NCBI RefSeq assembly: GCF_030538695.1
Contig: NZ_JAUNTN010000008.1
Span: 59,194 to 123,193, forward strand
Source: Paracoccus sp. (in: a-proteobacteria)
Lineage (GTDB): Bacteria > Pseudomonadota > Alphaproteobacteria > Rhodobacterales > Rhodobacteraceae
DNA length: 64,000 nucleotides
Reading direction: 5' to 3'
Made by a program: the position numbers and the translations under genes. Under the pieces are notes generated by a model. The model made no database searches. It was not told where the DNA came from and saw nothing but the letters and a program-made list of their open reading frames with translations. Numbering within the stretch: position 1 is the stretch's first letter; each line of letters opens with the position of its first letter. Positions 46,817 to 54,271 of the stretch are shown piece by piece.

Positions 46817-47422
46817 TTACCGACTGTCGATTTCAGTTAACAGGGCCTGAAATCGCAGCAGAAAATCCCGTCGCACTTCGACAGGCGGGCGTGGGGTGAT
46901 AACCACCTTGCGCCCGCTTTTTCCTGCAAGGCGCCCGAACAGCCGGTCGGCCTCGGCTTCGGAAAACCCGGCAATCTGCACCGCCTCGGCCCATGCGGAT
47001 ATTGTATCGGCGGCTTTAATGGCTTTTTTCAGCGCAACAGGCAGCACCGCAGGCAGGCCAAAGCGGCGGTGAATGGCCGCACTCAGACGCTTGTCCATTT
47101 CGCCGTATTCAACGCCAAGCGCGGATTTCACCGGCGAGATCATATCCCCGATCACATATTCCGGCGCATCATGCAGCAGCGCCGCCAGCCGGTCCTGCGG
47201 GCTTGCCGAGGGGGTGACCCCGGCAAACAGCGCCTCGACCAGCAGCGAATGTTCGGCAACGGAATAGGCCCAATCACCGCGCGTCTGGCCGTTCCAGCGC
47301 GCGACAAAGGCAAGCCCATGGGCGATGTCCTCGATCTCGATGTCGAAGGGCGTCGGGTCCAGCAGGTCCAGCCGCCGCCCGGACAGCATCCGCTGCCAGG
47401 CGCGCGGGGGTTTCTGTGGCAT
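46817..47422 (-). CDS. HD-domain phosphohydrolase (YfbR-like)
   Basis: 201 residues. Conserved HD metal ligands are YSVAEHSLLVEALF, LAALLHDAPEYVIGDMISP and the later Asp in KAADTISAWAEAV. This resembles YfbR-type 5'-deoxynucleotidases or related HD hydrolases; the substrate is unproven. Its ATG overlaps the secB stop by one base (TGATG), so it is probably translated with secB. Its stop abuts that of the convergent hvrA gene. Confidence 0.85.
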   Translation of the reverse strand: MPQKPPRAWQRMLSGRRLDLLDPTPFDIEIEDIAHGLAFVARWNGQTRGDWAYSVAEHSLLVEALFAGVTPSASPQDRLAALLHDAPEYVIGDMISPVKSALGVEYGEMDKRLSAAIHRRFGLPAVLPVALKKAIKAADTISAWAEAVQIAGFSEAEADRLFGRLAGKSGRKVVITPRPPVEVRRDFLLRFQALLTEIDSR

Positions 47423-47922
47423 CAGTTCGGGACTTGCCCGGCGGTTTCTGCCTGCGCCCGGCGGGCGAGTTCCTGACGATACAGCGCCACAAAGTCGATC
47501 GGGTCCAGATTGACCGGCGGGAAACCCCCGTCACGGGTCACATCCGACACGATGCGCCGGACAAAGGGGAACAGCAGGCGCGGACATTCGATCATCAGGA
47601 ACGGGTGCAACTGGTCCTCGGGGACGCCCTCGACATGGAACACGCCGGCATATTCGACCTCACACAAGAACAGTTGTGCGCCGTCCTGCTGGTTTTTCGA
47701 CCCCACTTTCAGCTTTTGCAGCACCTCATACTGGTGTTCCTGCTGGCGCTTGCGGGCGTCAAGGCTGACCTGAACCGTCAGTTCCGGCTGGACGTTGTTA
47801 TCCGCCAGCCCCTTTTGCGACACGATGTTTTCAAAAGACAGATCGCGGATATATTGCGCCAGAATCTGCACACGCGCGGGCTGCTGTTCCGGGGCGGCAT
47901 TGGTCGGGGTTTCGTCGGCCAT
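47422..47922 (-). CDS. secB: Protein-export chaperone SecB
   Basis: 166 residues. SecB holds precursor proteins unfolded and passes them to SecA. It has ILAQYIRDLSFENIVSQKGL, the VQVSLDARKRQQEHQYEV strand region, EVEYAGVFHVEGVP, and CPRLLFPFVRRIVSDVTRDG followed by PVNLDPIDFVALYRQ. The start at 47922 (MADETP) has AAGGAACC upstream; the frame runs a few codons further without a site. It is followed directly by the HD hydrolase gene. Confidence 0.96.
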   Translation of the reverse strand: MADETPTNAAPEQQPARVQILAQYIRDLSFENIVSQKGLADNNVQPELTVQVSLDARKRQQEHQYEVLQKLKVGSKNQQDGAQLFLCEVEYAGVFHVEGVPEDQLHPFLMIECPRLLFPFVRRIVSDVTRDGGFPPVNLDPIDFVALYRQELARRAQAETAGQVPN

Positions 47923-47976
47923 GATGGTTCCTTGGTTTCGGTTTCGGGCCGTTTCTAGCACCCGCGTCGCCGCGCC

Positions 47977-48447
47977 TCAATCGTCAGTATGTCGCGTCCA
48001 GCCCGAAGGCCCCTGCTGCGGCGACCGGGGCGGCAGCGCGTCGTGGTCCTGCACCACATAGTCGCCGTCAATCACCTGATCCGAGGCCCCGCGCGTGTTG
48101 CGCATCACCGTCATGCGGGCGCGGGCATTGCGCAGGATCGCACGGCGAACCGCCGGGATCAGCAGAAAAAGCCCGCAAGTGCTGGTGAAAAAGCCCGGCA
48201 GAATCAGCAAGAACCCGGCCAGCATGACCAGCGTGCCATGCGCCATCGCAGCGCTCGGGTCCACGCCTTGCATCGCTTGCTGCATGGCCTGCCGGGTTCG
48301 TATCCCCTGCGCCTGCAAGACCCACAGCCCGGCGGCCACCGACAGCAGCACCAGGCCCAGCGTTGGCCACAGGCCAATCGCGCCCCCAATCTGGACGAAC
48401 AGTGCAATTTCAATCAGCGGCAGCAAAAGAACGGCGATCAGCCACAT
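47977..48447 (-). CDS. FxsA family membrane protein
   Basis: 156 residues. Two to three membrane segments (LIAVLLLPLIEIALFVQIG; LGLVLLSVAAGLWVLQAQG; LVMLAGFLLILPGFFTSTCG) match FxsA, a cytoplasmic membrane protein known for relieving exclusion of phage T7 by the F plasmid in E. coli. Its native role is unclear. The C-terminal tail is polar. It is upstream of secB by 54 bp and divergent from the Tim44-like gene. Confidence 0.9.
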   Translation of the reverse strand: MWLIAVLLLPLIEIALFVQIGGAIGLWPTLGLVLLSVAAGLWVLQAQGIRTRQAMQQAMQGVDPSAAMAHGTLVMLAGFLLILPGFFTSTCGLFLLIPAVRRAILRNARARMTVMRNTRGASDQVIDGDYVVQDHDALPPRSPQQGPSGWTRHTDD

Positions 48448-48553
48448 GGAATCATCCTTACGTTAGCGGGCAACTGGACTTGTGGCTGCCCTGCACCTAC
48501 ATAAGTGTGGACTGATAAAGAACCAAGATTGATGCCGAAACCAAAGGTTGCCC

Positions 48554-49210
48554 ATGTCCAGCGCCCTGATTCAACTTCTTGTCCTTGCCGCGATTGCGCT
48601 GTTCCTGATTATCAAGTTGCGCGACGTGCTTGGCACCCGTGACGGGTTCGAAAAACCGCTGCCGCCCGCAGATGAAGCTCCCGCCCGTGACCGTTTCCGC
48701 GTGATCGAGGGCGATGCCGAGGATGCGGATGATATTGCCGATCACACCGACCCCGCCAGCCCTGCCGCCAGCGCCTTGCGGGCGATGAAACAGGCTGAAC
48801 CGTCGTTTGAGGTGACGCCCTTCCTGAACGGCGCGAAACAAGCCTATGAAATGATCCTGATGGGTTTTGAACGCGGCGATCTGTCCGAGGTCCGCGCTTT
48901 CCTTGCGCCGCAGGTGGCCGAGGCGTTCGACAGCGTGTTGGCTGACCGTCAGGCGCGGGGTCTGACCACTGAGGCGCAGTTCCTTGGCACCCGCGAAACC
49001 GCGCTGGACAGTGCCGATTTCAACCCGGCCACGGGCGAGGCCGAAATCTCGGTGCGCTTCGTCGGTGAGATGATCGTTGCCACCCGTGATGCCGCCGGCG
49101 AGGTGGTCGAGGGCGATCCGAAGGCGGCCCGCAAACAGCGCGATGTCTGGACCTTTGCCCGCCGGATGGGTCAGAATGACCCGAACTGGCAGCTTGTCGC
49201 CACCGGCTGA
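48554..49210 (+). CDS. Tim44/TimA-like putative adaptor protein
   Basis: 218 residues. The N-terminal anchor MSSALIQLLVLAAIALFLI is followed by an acidic linker and a Tim44-like domain (about 85-215; FLNGAKQAYEMILMGFERGD; FVGEMIVATRDAAGEV; DVWTFARRMGQNDPNWQLVA). Bacterial homologues of mitochondrial Tim44 are thought to act as inner-membrane adaptors; the role here is unknown. AAGG lies about seven bases before ATG 48554. It is followed by the Smr gene 3 bp later. Confidence 0.88.
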   Translation: MSSALIQLLVLAAIALFLIIKLRDVLGTRDGFEKPLPPADEAPARDRFRVIEGDAEDADDIADHTDPASPAASALRAMKQAEPSFEVTPFLNGAKQAYEMILMGFERGDLSEVRAFLAPQVAEAFDSVLADRQARGLTTEAQFLGTRETALDSADFNPATGEAEISVRFVGEMIVATRDAAGEVVEGDPKAARKQRDVWTFARRMGQNDPNWQLVATG

Positions 49211-49213
49211 TCC

Positions 49214-49801
49214 ATGTCCCGGCGGCGCGGCCTGACGGACGAGGATCGGGCGCTCTGGTCGCAGGTCGCCCGCAGCGCGGTGCCGCTGCATCCGGCGCGG
49301 CCCGCTTTGCCCAAAGTGCCGCCCAAGCCCGCGCCTCTGCCGCGCCGCGATCCGCCGCAAAGTCAGGCTTTGCCGCAATTCCGCATCGGTCAGGGCGCAG
49401 GCCCGGCGCATGGCCATGATCTTGCGCCCGAAATCGCTGCCGGGCTGGCCGCGCAACCCCTGCGGATGGATCACAAAACCCACCGCCGGATGAATCAGGG
49501 CAAGCTGCGCCCCGAGGCCCGAATTGATCTGCACGGCATGACGCTGGCAATGGCGCAGCCGGAATTGCTGCGTTTTGTTATCGGCTCTCATGCGATGGGG
49601 CGGCGGCTGGTGCTGGTGATTACCGGCAAGGGCAAGCCACGCGACGATGGCGGCCCGATCCCGGTGCGGCTGGGTATTCTGCGCCATCAGGTGCCGGTCT
49701 GGCTGCATCAGCCACCTCTGGCCGGTCTGGTCCTGCAAGTTACGCCCGCCCACCAACGTCATGGTGGCAATGGCGCCTATTATGTCTATCTGAGACGTTG
49801 A
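49214..49801 (+). CDS. Smr-domain protein
   Basis: 195 residues. A Pro-rich basic N-terminus (about 1-90) precedes an Smr domain with RIDLHGMTLAMAQPELLRF, LVLVITGKGKPRDDGGP and the C-terminal ending GGNGAYYVYLRR. Smr domains are found in MutS2 and in stand-alone nucleases; the target is unknown. It starts 3 bp after the Tim44-like gene, so both are one transcription unit. In several relatives a murein transglycosylase gene lies between these two (recollection), and here it is absent. Confidence 0.88.
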   Translation: MSRRRGLTDEDRALWSQVARSAVPLHPARPALPKVPPKPAPLPRRDPPQSQALPQFRIGQGAGPAHGHDLAPEIAAGLAAQPLRMDHKTHRRMNQGKLRPEARIDLHGMTLAMAQPELLRFVIGSHAMGRRLVLVITGKGKPRDDGGPIPVRLGILRHQVPVWLHQPPLAGLVLQVTPAHQRHGGNGAYYVYLRR

Positions 49802-49802
49802 A

Positions 49803-49839
49803 AGGGGGCGCTCGCGCCCCCTCTTGAGCTGACGCTCAA
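49803..49839 (+). terminator. Hairpin terminator after smr
   Basis: GGGGGCG at 49804-49810 pairs with CGCCCCC at 49815-49821 over CTCG. A second hairpin, TTGAGC-TGAC-GCTCAA, lies at 49824-49839. The T-tract is short. Confidence 0.6.
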
Positions 49840-49843
49840 TTCA

Positions 49844-49904
49844 CCCCCGGAGGATATTTTCAGACAAAAGATAAAATACAGTATCTTTTGTCCCTAAATA
49901 TCCC
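49844..49904. repeat. Inverted pair of the dispersed GGATATTT repeat (copies C and D)
   Basis: Copy C (49844-49872) starts CCCCCGGAGGATATTTTCAG and copy D (49883-49904) is its inverse. Together they form a stem: ACAAAAGATA/TATCTTTTGT (10 bp) and GGATATTT/AAATATCC (8 bp) around a small internal loop. It lies between convergent genes and may act as a bidirectional terminator. Confidence 0.75.
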
Positions 49905-49945
49905 CGCCGGAGGCATCTGCCGGTTCAGGCAGACAGGTCGTCAGA

Positions 49946-50128
49946 TCAGCGCGAATAATTCGCCTTTGGTCCGGCGAAATACCAGGCAATCAGCCCGATC
50001 ACCGGCAGGATGGCGATAATCAGCACCCAAATCACTTTGGTTTGCGTGGATTCATTGGTGTTGATGACGGATGCAATCGCCCAGATATCCAGAACGAAAA
50101 CAACAGCCCAGAAAAGCCAGCTTAGCAT
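49946..50128 (-). CDS. Small PLD-N-terminal-like membrane protein
   Basis: 60 residues with two membrane segments (WLFWAVVFVLDIWAIASVIN and VIWVLIIAILPVIGLIAWYF) and the motif LPVIGLIAWYFAGPK. This matches the PLDc_N family, the N-terminal membrane domain of cardiolipin synthases found here as a stand-alone protein. Its function is unknown. It lies between convergent smr and upstream hslU and shares orientation with hslU. Confidence 0.8.
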   Translation of the reverse strand: MLSWLFWAVVFVLDIWAIASVINTNESTQTKVIWVLIIAILPVIGLIAWYFAGPKANYSR

Positions 50129-50191
50129 CGCGCGCCCCTTTATTGCGGTGTCGTCAAGGAAACCCGCCTGGTATCCCGGCGGTTCCCGCGT

Positions 50192-51490
50192 TTACAGCAC
50201 ATAACGCGACAAATCGGTGGAGCGTGCCAACTCGCCAAGGTGGCGCTCGACATATGCGGCATCGACCGTCACGCTTTGCCCGGATTGATCGGGGGCAGCG
50301 AAGGAAAGCTCTTCAAAGACCCGCTCGATCACCGTGTAAAGCCGCCGGGCGCCGATGTTTTCGACACTGGCGTTGACCTCGGCGGCGATGCGGGCAAGGG
50401 CGTTGATACCGTCATCGGTAAAGCTGACCGCGACGCCTTCGGTTTGCATCAGCGCGGTATATTGCCGGGTCAGGGCATTGTCGGTCTCGGTCAGGATGCG
50501 GGTGAAATCGGCCTCGGTCAGCGGTTTCAGCTCGACCCGGATCGGCAGGCGGCCCTGAAGTTCCGGCAGCAGGTCCGAGGGTTTCGCCACATGAAACGCC
50601 CCCGAGGCGATGAACAGGATATGGTCCGTGCGCACCGGGCCGTATTTCGTCGAAACCGTCGTGCCTTCGATCAGCGGCAGCAGGTCACGCTGGACGCCCT
50701 CGCGGCTGACATCGCCGCCACGGGTTTCCTGCCGTGCGGCCACCTTGTCGATCTCGTCGATAAAGACGATGCCGTTTTCCTGCACGGATTCCAGTGCGGT
50801 CGTCTTGACGATCTCATCATCCAGCAGCTTGTCTGCCTCCTCCGAGATCAGCAGCTCATAGCTTTCCGCCACCGTTACCTTGCGCCGCACCCGGCGGCCG
50901 CCAAAGGCTTTCATCAGGTCGCCGAAATCCATCATCCCGGCCATGCCGGGCTGACCCGGAACCGCCATGCCGAGGGGCGAGGAGGTGTCGGTCAGCTCAA
51001 TCTCGATCACGGTATCGTCCAGTTCGCCGCGTTTCAGCTTGTCGCGGAACATCTGACGGGTGCCTTCGCGGGCATCTGCTCCGGCGATGGCGGTGATGAC
51101 GCGATCTTCGGCAGCCTTATGGGCGCGGGCCTTTACCTCGTCGCGCATCCGGGTGCGTGTGTCCACAATCGCAGCGTCCATCAGGTCGCGGATGATCTGT
51201 TCGACATCGCGTCCGACATAGCCAACCTCGGTGAACTTGGTCGCCTCGACCTTGATAAAGGGCGCATTGGCCAGCTTGGCCAGACGGCGGCTGATCTCGG
51301 TCTTGCCGACGCCGGTGGGGCCGATCATCAGGATGTTCTTGGGGTAAACCTCGTCACGCAGGTCATCGCCCAGTTGCTTGCGCCGCCAGCGGTTGCGCAG
51401 TGCTACGGCCACAGCACGCTTTGCGTCCGCCTGGCCGATGATAAAGCGGTCCAGTTCGGACACGATTTCGCGGGGGGTAAGGTCGGTCAT
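50192..51490 (-). CDS. hslU: HslUV protease ATPase subunit HslU
   Basis: 432 residues. The AAA+ unfoldase of HslUV has Walker [21 protein letters not shown] (about 55-74), pore motif [11 protein letters not shown], the inserted I-domain (about 110-230), Walker [11 protein letters not shown], and sensor [19 protein letters not shown]. The C-terminal DLSRYVL inserts into HslV. It is separated from hslV by an opposite-strand gene, unlike the usual hslVU operon. A candidate heat-shock promoter lies upstream. Confidence 0.97.
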   Translation of the reverse strand: MTDLTPREIVSELDRFIIGQADAKRAVAVALRNRWRRKQLGDDLRDEVYPKNILMIGPTGVGKTEISRRLAKLANAPFIKVEATKFTEVGYVGRDVEQIIRDLMDAAIVDTRTRMRDEVKARAHKAAEDRVITAIAGADAREGTRQMFRDKLKRGELDDTVIEIELTDTSSPLGMAVPGQPGMAGMMDFGDLMKAFGGRRVRRKVTVAESYELLISEEADKLLDDEIVKTTALESVQENGIVFIDEIDKVAARQETRGGDVSREGVQRDLLPLIEGTTVSTKYGPVRTDHILFIASGAFHVAKPSDLLPELQGRLPIRVELKPLTEADFTRILTETDNALTRQYTALMQTEGVAVSFTDDGINALARIAAEVNASVENIGARRLYTVIERVFEELSFAAPDQSGQSVTVDAAYVERHLGELARSTDLSRYVL

Positions 51491-51516
51491 GCCGTCTCCT
51501 GTCGCATTTGCGCATC

Positions 51517-51546
51517 ACTTAGACAGCAGGTCAGGTGGTTTCAACC
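51517..51546 (-). promoter_or_regulatory. Candidate RpoH-type promoter of hslU
   Basis: On the minus strand, TTGAAA (51544-51539) within GGTTGAAACC is followed after 16 bp by CTAAGT (51522-51517). This resembles alphaproteobacterial sigma-32 -35 (CTTGAA) and -10 elements, but the -10 is weak. Confidence 0.4.
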
Positions 51547-51603
51547 AAGGTGCTGGAACGAATCAAGAGAGTTGGCGATGAAACAAGGGAAAGGAACGTG
51601 AAC

Positions 51604-52200
51604 ATGACCACCGCATCCCGTCTGACCCGCCGCGCTCTTGGGGGCGTTTTTGCGTCGGCTGCCACAGCTTTGGGGCTTGGCGGTTCCCTGCCGGTTGCAC
51701 TGGCCGCGCCTGTCCCTGATCCGGTGCTGCGCGATGCCATGTTGCGCGGGCTGGCGCTGGCATGGGTGCGCGGTGATGCGGCGCAGGTCGCGGCGGCACA
51801 GGCTGCCGTGGATGATCTGGCGCAGACCGACCCGGAAGGGGCGCTGTTGTGCCGTCTTTATCGTGTGCTGGACATCCGCCCCGCCGCCTATTGGCATGGG
51901 CAGGATGCTGGTCAGGCCGCGCCCGAGGATATGGCGCTGCTGCATCGGGCGATGGCGGCCTGCCAGCCGGTTGGGTTCACTTATACCGATATGCAGGGCG
52001 ATGTGACCGGCCGCCGGGTTTTGCCCTTGGCGCTGGTGCATCCTGCGCAGGGTGTGAAACTGCTGGCATGGTGCCTTGAGCGGCAGGATTATCGTCAGTT
52101 TTTTGTGCGGGAAATGGCCGGGCTGACCAGCCTTCCCGGCGATTTCCGCGCCGACCGGCTGGCCCTGCTGGATGGTCTGGTCGCGAAAGAGGGGGCCTAG
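51604..52200 (+). CDS. Exported WYL-like protein between hslU and hslV
   Basis: 198 residues. The N-terminus [16 protein letters not shown], then a hydrophobic Ala/Leu/Gly stretch ending ALAAP, is Tat/Sec signal-like. The rest is helical to about 100, then [21 protein letters not shown] and [23 protein letters not shown], which match the WYL-domain pattern normally seen in cytoplasmic regulators. No DNA-binding domain is present. I do not recognise the protein otherwise. AAGGA precedes ATG 51604; a GTG lies at 51598. Its stop overlaps the stop of convergent hslV by 4 bp. It occupies the hslUV interval on the opposite strand. Confidence 0.7.
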   Translation: MTTASRLTRRALGGVFASAATALGLGGSLPVALAAPVPDPVLRDAMLRGLALAWVRGDAAQVAAAQAAVDDLAQTDPEGALLCRLYRVLDIRPAAYWHGQDAGQAAPEDMALLHRAMAACQPVGFTYTDMQGDVTGRRVLPLALVHPAQGVKLLAWCLERQDYRQFFVREMAGLTSLPGDFRADRLALLDGLVAKEGA

Positions 52201-52754
52201 CCCCCGATCGTCTCGACTGTCAGATTGCCGTTGGTATAAACGCAAATATCAGCGGCAATCGCCATTGCCTTGCGGGCGACGGCTTCGGCGTCCAGATCGG
52301 TTTCCATCAACCCCCGCGCCGCCGCCAGCGCAAAGTTTCCGCCCGAGCCAATCGCGGCCACGTCATGTTCCGGTTCCAGCACATCGCCCGCGCCGGTGAT
52401 GACATAGACCTGCTGCCCGTCGGTGACGATCAGCATGGCCTCAAGGTTGCGCAGATATTTGTCGGTGCGCCAGTCCTTTGCCAGTTCAACCGCCGCGCGC
52501 TGAAGCTGGCCGGGTGCGGATTCCAGCTTTTTCTCCAGCCGTTCCAGCAGGGTGAAAGCATCGGCGGTTGATCCGGCGAAACCGCAGACGACCTCATGCC
52601 CGCCCGGATTCAGGCGCCGGACCTTGCGGGCGGTGCCTTTCATCACGGTCTGACCCACGCTGACCTGACCATCGCCCGCCACCACAACCTTGCCGCCGCG
52701 CTTGACCGCCAGAATCGTGGTGCCATGCCAGCCGGGGAACTTGTCATCTGCCAT
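52197..52754 (-). CDS. hslV: HslUV protease peptidase subunit HslV
   Basis: 185 residues. The threonine protease of HslUV carries [18 protein letters not shown] with the active-site Thr at the N-terminal processing site (first Thr after WHG). Also present are [32 protein letters not shown] and [23 protein letters not shown] lies at the usual distance upstream of the ATG. It is convergent with the exported WYL-like gene and has its own heat-shock-like promoter. Confidence 0.97.
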   Translation of the reverse strand: MADDKFPGWHGTTILAVKRGGKVVVAGDGQVSVGQTVMKGTARKVRRLNPGGHEVVCGFAGSTADAFTLLERLEKKLESAPGQLQRAAVELAKDWRTDKYLRNLEAMLIVTDGQQVYVITGAGDVLEPEHDVAAIGSGGNFALAAARGLMETDLDAEAVARKAMAIAADICVYTNGNLTVETIGG

Positions 52755-52778
52755 TGCTGCCTCCTGTTGCTGGCTGGC

Positions 52779-52807
52779 AGATAGGGGCGGGACGGCGGGA
52801 ACTCAAG
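52779..52807 (-). promoter_or_regulatory. Candidate RpoH-type promoter of hslV
   Basis: On the minus strand, CTTGAG (52807-52802) and CTATCT (52784-52779) are spaced by 17 bp, a good fit to the CTTG...CTATCT-like heat-shock pattern of Rhodobacter. It lies 25 bp upstream of the hslV ATG. Confidence 0.5.
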
Positions 52808-52867
52808 CCGAATGGCTGGACAATTACCCGCCCGTGCCGCAGCCTGATACAAACGCAAGGGGGTATC

Positions 52868-53647
52868 ATGGATCTGGGAATTAAGGGAAAACGCGCCATT
52901 GTCTGCGCCGCATCAAAGGGGCTTGGCCGGGGTTGCGCCGAGGCGCTGGCGGCCGAAGGGGTCGATCTGGTCATTAACGCCCGCGGAGGTGAGGCGCTGG
53001 AGGCCACCGCGCAGGCCATCGCTGCACAATATGGCGTCAGCGTAATCCCGGTCGCCGGGGACATCACCACGTCTGAGACCCGCGCCCGCCTGCTGGAAGC
53101 GGCCGGGCCGGTGGATATTCTGGTGAATAACGCAGGCGGCCCGCCCCCCGGCGATTGGATGGACTGGTCGCGTGAGGATTTCATTCGCGCCATTGATGCC
53201 AATATGCTGACTGCAATTGCGCTGATGCAGGCGGTGGTGCCGGGTATGGCGGAGCGTGGCTGGGGGCGGGTGGTGAATATCACCTCGGCGGCGGTGCGCG
53301 CGCCCATCGCGGTGCTGGGCCTGTCGAACGCCGCCCGCACCGGGCTGACCGGCTTTGTCGCGGGCATGTCGCGGCAGGTGGCGGCGCAGGGGGTGGTGGT
53401 GAACAACCTGCTGCCCGGCATCCACGCCACCGACCGCGCCGAATCGCTGGATCAGGCGGTGATGCAGGCCGAGGGTCTGACCATGGATCAGGCCCGCACC
53501 CGCCGTCAGGCCACCATCCCCACCCGCAGCTACGGCAGCGCCGCCGATTTCGGTGCGGCCTGCGCTTTTCTGTGCAGCCAGCAGGCGCGGTTCATTGTCG
53601 GCCAGAACCTGCTGCTGGACGGTGGCGCGCTGAATGTGACGATTTAA
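52868..53647 (+). CDS. Atypical SDR-family protein
   Basis: 259 residues with a Rossmann fold. AASKGLGRGCAEALAAEG (about 14-31) is the TGxxxGxG equivalent, and VDILVNNAGGPPP is the NNAG motif. The active-site segment NITSAAVRAPIAVLGLSN keeps the Ser, but the positions 13 and 17 residues later, where SDRs have Tyr and Lys, are Ser and Arg. The C-terminal half (LLPGIHATDRAESL, GQNLLLDGGALNVT) is otherwise SDR-like. The start at 52868 gives MDLGIKGKRAIV; the frame is open upstream. The substrate is unknown. A terminator follows at 53691. Confidence 0.85.
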   Translation: MDLGIKGKRAIVCAASKGLGRGCAEALAAEGVDLVINARGGEALEATAQAIAAQYGVSVIPVAGDITTSETRARLLEAAGPVDILVNNAGGPPPGDWMDWSREDFIRAIDANMLTAIALMQAVVPGMAERGWGRVVNITSAAVRAPIAVLGLSNAARTGLTGFVAGMSRQVAAQGVVVNNLLPGIHATDRAESLDQAVMQAEGLTMDQARTRRQATIPTRSYGSAADFGAACAFLCSQQARFIVGQNLLLDGGALNVTI

Positions 53648-53690
53648 GGGTGCGTCTCAACCTTTTGGTAAGGGTTGGGTGGTATATGGG

Positions 53691-53718
53691 ACAGGCGCGG
53701 GCGATCCCGCGCCTGTTC
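53691..53718 (+). terminator. Rho-independent terminator downstream of SDR gene
   Basis: ACAGGCGCGGG at 53691-53701 pairs perfectly with CCCGCGCCTGT at 53706-53716 over CGAT. The following small membrane gene begins 11 bp after the stem, so the T-tract is short. Confidence 0.7.
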
Positions 53719-53726
53719 TGGATGTG

Positions 53727-53990
53727 ATGATGCGTGATTTCTTTATTCTGTGGGCGGAACGCCTGATTTCTGTTCTGGTGGCGCTGATGCTGCTGATTGT
53801 GCTGGTGGCCGCGGGGGGCTTCATGTTCGCGCCGGCCTATGCCGGTGGCAGCGTGTTGATTGGCCTTGTGGTGCTGTGCCTTGGGGGCGTCGCTACGATT
53901 GTTATGGCCGGGCAACTCTATCTTTTCTTTGGCATATACCGGAACACTCTGCGGATAAACAATCTGTTGGAGCAGAACTTGCGGAAATGA
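53727..53990 (+). CDS. Small two-helix membrane protein
   Basis: 87 residues. Hydrophobic segments LISVLVALMLLIVLVAAGGFMF and VLIGLVVLCLGGVATIVMAGQ are separated by a short Gly/Tyr loop, and a charged tail (YRNTLRINNLLEQNLRK) follows. No family was recognised. ATG 53727 and 53730 are adjacent candidates; the first is given. It lies between the SDR terminator and the glycine riboswitch. Confidence 0.6.
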   Translation: MMRDFFILWAERLISVLVALMLLIVLVAAGGFMFAPAYAGGSVLIGLVVLCLGGVATIVMAGQLYLFFGIYRNTLRINNLLEQNLRK

Positions 53991-54049
53991 TCCGCCCGCC
54001 CGGCAGCTTTACTCTTGCCAGATGCTCACCGGGCGGCTACGCAATTCTT

Positions 54050-54213
54050 GGAACTCGGGAGACACCGGCAGCCGTGCCGGGGCCGAAGGAGCAACCGCCC
54101 CGGTAAACTCTCAGGCGAAAAGACCGTGTTCCGTCAAAACTCTGGAGAGTGGCGCCTGCGCCCGCCGAAGGGATAACGATCTCAGGCGCCCGCAAGGGCA
54201 AGGACAGAGGGGG
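54050..54213 (+). promoter_or_regulatory. Tandem glycine riboswitch
   Basis: Two aptamers follow one another. The first (about 54054-54127) has CTCGGGAGA, GCCGAAGGAGCAA and AACTCTCAGGCGAAAAGACCG. The second (about 54139-54212) has CTCTGGAGAG, GCCGAAGGGATAACGA, CTCAGGCGC and AAGGACAGAGGGG. It ends about 60 bp before gcvT and is expected to switch the glycine cleavage genes on with glycine. Confidence 0.95.
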
Positions 54214-54271
54214 CATCCGGCGCGGATCAATGCGCGCAACAAGCCGGGCAACCGGCGGGGAGGGATGGCCT

